From an uncultured delta proteobacterium (GTDB lineage Bacteria > Myxococcota_A > Polyangia > Polyangiales > Polyangiaceae): a stretch of 21,749 bases of DNA. Shown piece after piece: positions 15,802-21,749 of this stretch (the stretch's first letter is position 1; every line of letters begins with the position of its first letter). A program made the translations under genes and the position numbers. The DNA lies in NCBI GenBank assembly GCA_903858055.1, contig CAIOHM010000246.1, positions 1 through 21,749 of the forward strand, in the 5' to 3' direction. Below the pieces are notes generated by a model. It saw only the letters and a list, made by a program, of their open reading frames with translations, had not been told where the DNA came from and did no database searches.

Positions 15802-17129
15802 GGAAGTCCATGCGCTCGAACACCCCACCGAATCCCGACGACCTTTTCGCATCGACGACCGCCGAAGCGTCCACCATCTCGACGTTTCTCTGGAGTTGCG
15901 CGGGCGCCGACGTGGAGATTCTCAAGCGCTGTCCGCACTCCGAGCGGGTCAAGTACGAGGGCATCGGCGGCATGGTCTTCTCGACCGGCGTACTGGCCTT
16001 CGTCTCGGGAACGTATGCACTCTACACCGTGATTTCGCCCAAAGTCGATACCGTGCTCGCCGTGGCTCGCCAGTCGACCCACTGGCCAAGCTTCTTCGTC
16101 GCGGCGGCGTTCGGCGCCGTGTACGCGCTCGTTATCTTCAACATTGACCGCTTCATCGTCTCGAGCTCGGGAAAAGGAGATGGAACAGAGGCGGTAACCC
16201 TCTCCGAGATCGCGCGAGCCGCTCCGCGAATCGCCATGGCGATGATCATTGGGCTTTGCATGTCGGCTCCGCTCGAGATCCGCGTCATGCAGTCGGAAAT
16301 CGAGGCGCGGCTCGAACTCGAGCAGATCTCCTACCGAAAAGAGCTCGACGAGAAAGCCGTGCTCTTGTTCGACGGCGAGAAGCAGGAACTCGAGACGCGG
16401 CGCGAAGCGCTCCAGAAGCGCCTCGACGACACCGACCAGCGATTCGAGGCAATGCGGCATGAAATCGACGTGCAAGTCGAGGAGCTGAACCGCGAAGTTC
16501 AAGGGGCGAGCGGCAGCGGCAAAGCGGGCGAAGGGCCTGCAGCGCGCATGATGGCCAAGAACCTCGAGGACAAGAAGCTCGCCGTGCAGCGCCAAAAAGA
16601 CGAGGAGCGCGCAAAGCTCAAGCCGGTATTCGACGAGCTCGACGCCACGAAGAAGGCGATCGTCGCAAACCGCGCCGACCTCGCCGCGCGTAAAGAGTCC
16701 AACGAGCGCGCGGCGAGGCATCGCGACGGGCTGGCCGAGCGCATTCGCATTGGCCACGAAGTGAGCCCTGGGATCAGCTTGCTCCTCGCGCTGCTCCTCC
16801 TCTCCATCGAGTGCGGGCCTATTTTCTTCAAAATGATGATCGCCACGGGCCCGTATTACGCGCTGAGCGAGAACTTGAAGCTGCTCGTGATGGCGAAGGA
16901 AGGCATCGAGCATCGGGTTTATGTCGACGAGCTCGGCTTGGAGCGCCACGGCGAAGTCTACCACGCGGCACATCTGCGGGTGACCGAAGCCCGCCGCCGA
17001 TTCCAAACCGAAATGTCCCTCTCGGAGCGCGTGCACCAACGCTACCGCGAGAAGCTCGAGGTCGAAATTGACCGCTCGCCCGGGGACTTCTTCGCGCTCC
17101 CCACCGACGGCAGCACGGATGTTCGCTAG
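15798..17129 (+). CDS. DUF4407-family membrane protein with long coiled coil
   Basis: This 443-aa protein matches DUF4407 as I know it: 'CAGADVEILKRCPHSERVKYEGIGG' near the start, TM1 (~57-79) with 'SGTYALY', TM2 (~98-116) running into 'IFNIDRFIVSS', 'APRIAMAMIIGLCMSAPLEIRVM' (TM3, ~143-160), a highly charged coiled coil (~163-312), TM4 (~324-342, 'LLLALLLLSIECGPIFFKMM') and a charged cytoplasmic tail. The family is widespread and its function is not established. The coiled coil between TM3 and TM4 should lie on one side of the inner membrane as a long stalk. The ATG overlaps the previous TGA (ATGA), and the frame runs 11 nt into the next gene. It probably forms a complex with its operon partners, which is inference from context. 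Confidence 0.85.
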   Translation: MRKSMRSNTPPNPDDLFASTTAEASTISTFLWSCAGADVEILKRCPHSERVKYEGIGGMVFSTGVLAFVSGTYALYTVISPKVDTVLAVARQSTHWPSFFVAAAFGAVYALVIFNIDRFIVSSSGKGDGTEAVTLSEIARAAPRIAMAMIIGLCMSAPLEIRVMQSEIEARLELEQISYRKELDEKAVLLFDGEKQELETRREALQKRLDDTDQRFEAMRHEIDVQVEELNREVQGASGSGKAGEGPAARMMAKNLEDKKLAVQRQKDEERAKLKPVFDELDATKKAIVANRADLAARKESNERAARHRDGLAERIRIGHEVSPGISLLLALLLLSIECGPIFFKMMIATGPYYALSENLKLLVMAKEGIEHRVYVDELGLERHGEVYHAAHLRVTEARRRFQTEMSLSERVHQRYREKLEVEIDRSPGDFFALPTDGSTDVR

Positions 17130-18126
17130 CGTCGTCGGCTTCTCGTCGACCATCCTGGCGCGAATGCCTCGGCGGGTACGGAGGCGACTCGATGCGTTCG
17201 GCCTCGCGGCGGTCGCGTCGATCACGCTCACATTCGTCGGCCTCGGCGAGCTCTTTCGCGCCACCCTCGGCACCGTCGCGGGCATGGCGTTTGGGGTCTT
17301 CCTCGCCATCCTTCACTTCGGCGTGCTTCGCATCGTCGTGGCCGGGGGCGGCATGTCGTTGGCCTTGCCTCGGACCCAGGCGGCGCGGTGGCGCGCAGGC
17401 CGAGGCCCGATCGGACTCTTCGCCGTCATTGGAGTCTTCGTGGCGCAAGGAATCGTCGTGATGGCGCTCGAGCATCCGCTGGGACTTTCCGCCGGTGAGC
17501 ACCGTCTTGCGCTTTTCGAGGTGCGTAGCCAGCGCGTTTGGCGCGAGCTCGACGACGAAGAGGGCGCGCTCGCAGATGCTGAACGTCAGGCCGTGATCCA
17601 AGTTCCGCGTTTCGACGGCACGAGGGACCCCGAGCAGGAACACGTGGCCGACGATCTCCTGCTCCGCCGGTCACAGCTTCGCGAGCGGCGGGTCAAGGCC
17701 CAGCGTGAGTTGGAAATCTACCACGACCACCTCGCGCAGCGGGAGTTCGAGGGCCGGCGCATCGCAGAGGCCTGGGGCGCCCACTTCGCGACGGCGGCCG
17801 CCGTAACGGCGCTGGTGGCGTTCTTTTCCGCACTTCCGGCCATCCTTCGCGTGCTGTTCCGCAGCGCGTTCTCCTCGTATTACGGCCGGCGGTGGGAAGC
17901 CGACCGCCGCCTCGTGCTCCATTGGCACGGCCAGACCTCGGCGAAGATGAAGGACGCGTTCGAGTCCCGCCTCTGGGCAATCGCCCCGAACGGGCCGATA
18001 CCCGAGTGCGCGCCCGACCCTTACCTCGATCCGGCGTTCAAGAGCGAGCTACGCCCCGGACACGGATTCCTCGAGGGCCCGCTCGTGGACACGACACGCG
18101 CGATCCCCTGGAGTCCTCGTCGGTAG
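17119..18126 (+). CDS. Four-TM coiled-coil membrane protein, DUF4407-like layout
   Basis: This is a 335-aa protein whose ATG lies 11 nt inside the end of the DUF4407 gene. The segments are TM1 (~27-46), TM2 (~52-74), TM3 (~98-118), a charged helical stretch (~127-220, 'SQRVWRELDDEEGALADAERQ', 'RRSQLRERRVKAQRELEIYHDHLAQREFEGRR') and TM4 (~222-245), followed by a ~90-residue soluble tail. The order TM-TM-TM-coiled coil-TM repeats that of the preceding protein, although sequence similarity is not obvious. The two may be distant paralogs forming a heteromer. The CPxxERxK and NxDRF motifs of DUF4407 are absent. An in-frame ATG at 17068 would lengthen the overlap and is not preferred. It is the last gene of the operon. 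Confidence 0.78.
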   Translation: MFASVVGFSSTILARMPRRVRRRLDAFGLAAVASITLTFVGLGELFRATLGTVAGMAFGVFLAILHFGVLRIVVAGGGMSLALPRTQAARWRAGRGPIGLFAVIGVFVAQGIVVMALEHPLGLSAGEHRLALFEVRSQRVWRELDDEEGALADAERQAVIQVPRFDGTRDPEQEHVADDLLLRRSQLRERRVKAQRELEIYHDHLAQREFEGRRIAEAWGAHFATAAAVTALVAFFSALPAILRVLFRSAFSSYYGRRWEADRRLVLHWHGQTSAKMKDAFESRLWAIAPNGPIPECAPDPYLDPAFKSELRPGHGFLEGPLVDTTRAIPWSPRR

Positions 18127-18201
18127 CCGAACGGACACCCACGCCCGTGCCTGCACGAAACGCCGAGGTCTTGCCTCGCGCGCGGCGAAAGCGGAGGCGC
18201 C

Positions 18202-18252
18202 TTGCGCAGACCCGGGGGGGCGGCTCCCTCGAATTTGCACAATTCGCGCAAT
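18202..18252. promoter_or_regulatory. Candidate enhancer: TTGCRC half-sites upstream of lipoprotein 2
   Basis: TTGCGCA (18202-18208), TTGCACAATT (18235-18244) and GCGCAAT (18246-18252) lie about 97-147 bp upstream of the start predicted from the sigma-54 element. TTGCACAATTC matches TTGCGCAATTC upstream of lipoprotein 1 at ten of eleven bases. A G7 run lies between the first two half-sites. Confidence 0.5.
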
Positions 18253-18322
18253 CGGAAGCCGTCCGCGGGAATCGCGGCACGCGCCGAGGGCTGAATCCGC
18301 GCGGAGAACGAGGGCCCGCGGC

Positions 18323-18337
18323 CGGCACGAACTTTGC
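18323..18337 (+). promoter_or_regulatory. Sigma-54 (-24/-12) promoter for lipoprotein 2
   Basis: CGGCACG, four bases, then TTGC differs from consensus only at the first base and keeps GG-N10-GC. The predicted start site near 18349 falls two bases before the ATG at 18351. The mRNA would then be almost leaderless, or translation would begin at the in-frame TTG at 18363. Confidence 0.68.
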
Positions 18338-18350
18338 GGCGCAAGCTCCC

Positions 18351-20123
18351 ATGGCGTCAGCATTGCACATCAGGTCGACTCGGTGGCTCGCAGCAGCGTT
18401 AAGCGTCGCCTCTGGGGTGCTTGCGGGGTGCGTGGGGTACGATGGTGGGAGTGACGGCGCGTCGCTCCACGCGCAATCGCTCGGACTCACCGTAGACGAA
18501 GAGTCCTCGATTCGAGGCGCACTCGCGCAACAAGCGCTCAGCGCGGAGGAGATCGCTCGCCTCGAAAAAGACCTCGACGGCGAGAGCGGCCTCCCGACGG
18601 AGTGGAAGACGCAGAGCTCGGTGACCTCTTCCGCGACGAAGTTTAAATCGCAGGGGGTGTACGAGGCTTGCACCAGCGACATCAACTGCCAGTCGTTGCA
18701 TTGCGCTCAAGCGAACGTCTGTCTGCCTGCATGGCGGTTCAAGGAGGCCGGCGAGCGTGCCTTCTACGCGTTCGAATGTCGCACCAGCCGAGTGAGAACG
18801 GAACGCGTCTGCGCAGCGAGGTATATATGGGGTGCTTGCAAGAGATACGAAAACATCCAAGTTTGTGACGCAACCGTACAGACCGATGCGGACGGCGTCA
18901 AAAACGCAGGCGAAACAGACGTCGACTGCGGGGGGTCGAGTTTGTACCGATGTCCGGTTGGTCGGTCGTGTTCACGTTCAGACGACTGCGCGATCGGCGT
19001 GTGCGACGCCACCTCGAAAACTTGTCAAGCCCGGGGCGCTGGGCTTGTGGATATCGGCAGATTCTGGAAAGAGCCAGCTCCGCCCGATCGCCCCTACGCA
19101 ACGGTTGTGCGCATCGCCCCTGAGCTCAGCGACACCGAACAAGTGCGCGCAGTGCAGGCTGCACGACGTCCCGACGTCGGCGGCGCACTGAGCGCCGCCG
19201 AAAACCAGTTTGCCTACCAGCACGACACCTGCGTAAAGCACTTGCTTGCGAACGACTGCTCGCCGATCGCGATTGAGACGCGCATCCATCGCGAAGCGTT
19301 TCAAAACGTGATCTGTCAGCGTTCGCGGCGCGCCGCCATCGGAATAATGTCACATGCGGAGGTGACGGACCACGTGTTCGACGTCGGGCTTGAGGCTGAG
19401 CTGGGCCGGAAGTCTCTAAGCGCCGACCCCTTCCTCTGCAACCACTCGTTCACGCGCGCAGCGTCGGTAATCAGCCACACGCAAGAACAACCCTGGGGCT
19501 ACATTCGAGATACGCGTCCCGCCCCGTTTTCTGGATATTGGGCCGGCGCCGGCCTCATGTCGAATGAAGGCATCTGGGACGGCACGCAATGCGCCGACGG
19601 AACTCGCTGCGGTAACGCGGCAAAAAAGGAAGAAGCGCTAAAGTGGCCGTTGCAAGTCGAGCAGCTGCTGCTAGCCGGCGCCGCGTGCAGCAAAGGACGT
19701 GTCATCGCTTGGTCCGGCGGACCACGGCCCGGACCGACGAGCCAGGGTGGATTCGATGCGCGCAGCTTCTGCCGCAGGTTCCAAGGTGAGGAGCCCGTGC
19801 GTGCGGGAGCGCTTCCTTCGGCGGCAAGCGATCTGAGCAGCGCTCCCCCGCTCTCCCCAGCCGAGTGGAACTTCATTCGCATGAACGTCCCCTGGTGGAA
19901 CGACTACGACATCTACTCGATCGATCCCGAGGGCAACCCGTACCGCGAAACGAACAGGAACATGCAATATGGCTGGGACGCGGCTCACCCCGGCATGTCG
20001 TTCGCGACCTATGCATCCTCCTACGGCGCGAGCGTAACCCTTGGCACGGGCGCGAACGCGAGGGTCTACGGACAGACCACGAACGGCTCGTGGAGCGCCT
20101 TCAATTGGAACGCGTCCTATTGA
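18351..20123 (+). CDS. CVGYDGG-family Cys-rich lipoprotein 2
   Basis: This is a 590-aa paralog of the lipoprotein at 8635. Its signal peptide is 'MASALHIRSTRWLAAALSVASG' followed by VLAGC, with lipid Cys C27; Val at +2 predicts outer-membrane sorting. The same blocks appear in the same order: 'CVGYDGGSD', 'EE..IR.ALAQ.AL', 'DINCQSLHCAQANVC', 'GETDVDCGG...CPVG', 'DIGRFW', 'QHDTCVKHLLA', 'DPFLCNHSFTR', 'LLLAGAAC', 'NVPWWNDYDIYSIDPEGNPY' (W515) and terminal 'FNWN'. Relative to paralog 1 it has an extra ~15-residue stretch with two Cys before GETDVDCGG, encoded by AT-rich DNA (about 18815-18885). Frames open further upstream overlap the preceding membrane-protein gene and are not used. There is no clear Shine-Dalgarno sequence. 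It probably forms a transcript with lipoprotein 3. Function is unknown. Confidence 0.85.
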   Translation: MASALHIRSTRWLAAALSVASGVLAGCVGYDGGSDGASLHAQSLGLTVDEESSIRGALAQQALSAEEIARLEKDLDGESGLPTEWKTQSSVTSSATKFKSQGVYEACTSDINCQSLHCAQANVCLPAWRFKEAGERAFYAFECRTSRVRTERVCAARYIWGACKRYENIQVCDATVQTDADGVKNAGETDVDCGGSSLYRCPVGRSCSRSDDCAIGVCDATSKTCQARGAGLVDIGRFWKEPAPPDRPYATVVRIAPELSDTEQVRAVQAARRPDVGGALSAAENQFAYQHDTCVKHLLANDCSPIAIETRIHREAFQNVICQRSRRAAIGIMSHAEVTDHVFDVGLEAELGRKSLSADPFLCNHSFTRAASVISHTQEQPWGYIRDTRPAPFSGYWAGAGLMSNEGIWDGTQCADGTRCGNAAKKEEALKWPLQVEQLLLAGAACSKGRVIAWSGGPRPGPTSQGGFDARSFCRRFQGEEPVRAGALPSAASDLSSAPPLSPAEWNFIRMNVPWWNDYDIYSIDPEGNPYRETNRNMQYGWDAAHPGMSFATYASSYGASVTLGTGANARVYGQTTNGSWSAFNWNASY

Positions 20124-20143
20124 GTGCGAATCGCATGTGCGGC

Positions 20144-20155
20144 GTAGACGTCTAC
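20144..20155. repeat. 12-bp palindrome between lipoproteins 2 and 3
   Basis: GTAGACGTCTAC is a perfect palindrome in the 85-bp gap, 54 bases before the ATG of lipoprotein 3. About five such 12-bp palindromes are expected by chance in the window, so it is weak evidence of an operator. Confidence 0.3.
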
Positions 20156-20208
20156 ATCCATCCAAGCCGAGTTCGACCCGCCAATCCTAGATGCGAACGA
20201 GAAACATC

Positions 20209-21749
20209 ATGACCTTGACTCGACGCACGACCGCGGCGCTGGTGTTCACCTTTTCGCTGCTCGCAGGCTGCGTCGGCTACGACGGCGGCTCGGACGACGC
20301 GTCGGAGCATGCGGCAGCGATCGGTGTTTCCGCCGAGGAAGAGCGTGCGATCCGCGAGACCCTTGCCAAAGCGCCGCTTACTGCGGAGGAACTCGAGATC
20401 GAGGGCAAGCTCGCCGCCGGGCGGGCCATCACCGTCGACCAACTCGAGGCGATGAAGGCCGAGGTCGATAAATGGGAGAAGCTGCCGGCGGAGCAGAAGA
20501 CGAACGCCCTCGGGTACTTTGGCACGTATACCACAGGGCGCGACGGTGTACGATGCGCAGGTGACGTCAATTGCGCATCGAAGCACTGCAGCCAGGCCGG
20601 CATTTGCCTTGCCCGGTCGGCTTTCGGTGAGAATGCATCCGCATGCACTGCGAACTGGCAGTGCCAGGAGAGTCGATGTGAAGGCGGACGGTGCGTCGCA
20701 GCGCGCCAAACGGATTCGAACGCGCGGCAAGACGCAAACGAAACGGCGGTCGATTGCGGAGGGCCGAGCAGCCCGTACTCGTGTCCTCTGCTCGCAACGT
20801 GCGCCGAGCACGACGATTGCGTCGCCGGCTACTGCGTGGAGGTCGTCGACCCGAACGTCTCGCCTCGCCGCGTGAGTAAGAGGATTTGTCACTTACTCGG
20901 TGCAAACCTCACTGACACCGGGCGACTGTGGCAAGTTCCGAAACGCTCGGGAAGCACGGCTCCCTATCCCACGGAAGTCCGCCTGCCTGCAGAGCTCACT
21001 TCCGCCGCACAGGGTGCAGCCGTTCGATCGGCGCCTCAGCTTTACGTCGGCGGCTTACCCTCGGAAAGCGGGCAAGTCGCCGAACCTCGAGTGGCCCCTG
21101 CCGAGCAGACCCGCGGATTCCAGCACGACACGTGTGCCGCACACCTCCTCGCGAACGGGTGCTCGCCGGCGGTGTATCAGGCGCGAGCGCACCGTGAGTC
21201 CTACGAGTACTTCGTGTGTCCGCGCGCCTCGCGGGGGGCGATCGGAATCAGTAGGTTCGAGGTGCAAAGCACTTCATCGACGGACTTCGGAACCGGTTTG
21301 GCTCGCGGGTCAAAGACCCTCGAGGAGGACCCGTACCTGTGCAACCATAGCTACACCCGGGGGGTGCGCGTCTTTTCGAAATCGAAGCAGCGCTCTCCGC
21401 TAGCGATCTCTCGTTTGTCGTACAGCCTCTTCATGCTGCTTTCGGTCGACGGACTCTTTTCGAACGTTTACTTCGACGGGTACTTGCCTCAAAGCGTCGC
21501 GACGCAGGACTTCGCGCACCGCGGAGGCGTCCTGCAATGGGCCGACGAACTCCAGCGCTTTCTTCTTCTTGGGGCCGCATGCAATCGCGGCCGCGTCACC
21601 GTCGGCACAACGCGCCTCGGCGGCAGCGGGCCAGTCCTCGGCGGCACGACGAACAGTCCCCGCATGGCACAGATCTGCGCCAGCATGAACGCGTGGACCT
21701 CACCTCGAGAGATCACGCCGTCGCAAGTCTCCAACGGCCTCGCCTTCGA
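20209..21749 (+). CDS. CVGYDGG-family Cys-rich lipoprotein 3 (3' partial)
   Basis: An uninterrupted frame of 513 complete codons runs off the right edge of the window. The signal peptide 'MTLTRRTTAALVFTFSLLAGC' has lipid Cys C21, followed by 'VGYDGGSDDAS' as in the two paralogs. Family blocks continue in order: 'CAGDVNCASKHCSQAGIC', 'NETAVDCGGPSSPYSCP', 'DTGRLW', 'QHDTCAAHLLANGCSP', 'DPYLCNHSYTR', 'LLLGAAC'. The frame stops just before the expected 'NVPWWNDYD' block. It differs from the others by a longer charged helical region after the lipobox ('GKLAAGRAITVDQLEAMKAEVDKW') and by an extra Cys cluster ('CTANWQCQESRCEGGRC'). An in-frame ATG at 20191 is an alternative start. No sigma-54-type element lies in the 85-bp gap, so it is probably co-transcribed with lipoprotein 2. 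Confidence 0.87.
   Translation, partial: MTLTRRTTAALVFTFSLLAGCVGYDGGSDDASEHAAAIGVSAEEERAIRETLAKAPLTAEELEIEGKLAAGRAITVDQLEAMKAEVDKWEKLPAEQKTNALGYFGTYTTGRDGVRCAGDVNCASKHCSQAGICLARSAFGENASACTANWQCQESRCEGGRCVAARQTDSNARQDANETAVDCGGPSSPYSCPLLATCAEHDDCVAGYCVEVVDPNVSPRRVSKRICHLLGANLTDTGRLWQVPKRSGSTAPYPTEVRLPAELTSAAQGAAVRSAPQLYVGGLPSESGQVAEPRVAPAEQTRGFQHDTCAAHLLANGCSPAVYQARAHRESYEYFVCPRASRGAIGISRFEVQSTSSTDFGTGLARGSKTLEEDPYLCNHSYTRGVRVFSKSKQRSPLAISRLSYSLFMLLSVDGLFSNVYFDGYLPQSVATQDFAHRGGVLQWADELQRFLLLGAACNRGRVTVGTTRLGGSGPVLGGTTNSPRMAQICASMNAWTSPREITPSQVSNGLAF

Noticed and set aside
15420..17309. Long minus-strand frame opposite the DUF4407 gene (629 codons)
   Set aside because: It is opposite a well-supported gene, and the translation is compositionally biased without motifs.
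13550..18126. A Zorya-like (ZorA/ZorB) phage-defence system
   Set aside because: Only the general architecture is similar. The partner is DUF4407, not a MotA/ExbB protein, the OmpA-like protein has several TM segments rather than one, and no helicase or nuclease effector is present.
20039..20053. TGGCACG inside lipoprotein 2, possible promoter for lipoprotein 3
   Set aside because: No GC at the required -12 position, and it lies in coding sequence well upstream.
1..21749. CRISPR arrays, tRNA/rRNA genes, insertion sequences, attachment sites
   Set aside because: No regularly spaced repeats, no recognisable RNA gene sequence, and no transposase or integrase motifs were seen on reading both strands.

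Overview
The window is GC-rich bacterial DNA with long, tightly packed genes. The gene types suggest a deltaproteobacterial-type myxobacterium, probably of the Polyangiales: a Ser/Thr kinase fused to an ABC-type solute-binding domain, an orphan sigma-54 activator, PilZ signalling, and Cys-rich lipoproteins with an 'ETDVDCGG' segment. This assignment is inference, because no rRNA or housekeeping marker is present.

Layout. (1) 2-2344: the 3' part of a hybrid 7TM histidine kinase/response regulator. (2) 2426-3652: a class III PLP aminotransferase, converging on a minus-strand pair (3694-4151) made of a VF530-like protein and a small unknown protein. (3) 4625-7408: a transmembrane Ser/Thr kinase with an extracytoplasmic periplasmic-binding-protein domain. 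(4) 7481-8251: a membrane-anchored PilZ protein. (5) 8635-10404: the first of three paralogous 'CVGYDGG' lipoproteins, followed by a small unknown gene. (6) 11182-12321: a sigma-54 activator (GAFTGA AAA+ plus Fis HTH) with no sensory domain. (7) 12812-13261: a TerB-like protein. (8) 13550-18126: four overlapping genes encoding a multi-TM protein with an OmpA-like C-terminus, an unknown protein, a DUF4407 protein, and a second protein with the same TM/coiled-coil layout. (9) 18351-20123 and 20209 to the window end: the second and third CVGYDGG lipoproteins, the last one cut off by the window edge.

How they may work together. I find sigma-54-type -24/-12 elements (GG-N10-GC) upstream of the PilZ gene, lipoprotein 1, the TerB-like gene, the OmpA-like operon and lipoprotein 2. 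Four of the five are preceded, roughly 95-150 bp upstream of the predicted start site, by inverted or repeated TTGCRC/GYGCAA half-sites. That is the usual distance for enhancers of sigma-54 activators, and an activator gene lies in the middle of the cluster. The simplest reading is a self-contained sigma-54 regulon building an envelope-associated system: outer-membrane disulfide-rich lipoproteins, a wall-facing OmpA-like protein and two coiled-coil inner-membrane proteins. c-di-GMP (PilZ) and a ligand-sensing kinase may provide input. The function is unknown, and I do not recognise the lipoprotein family.
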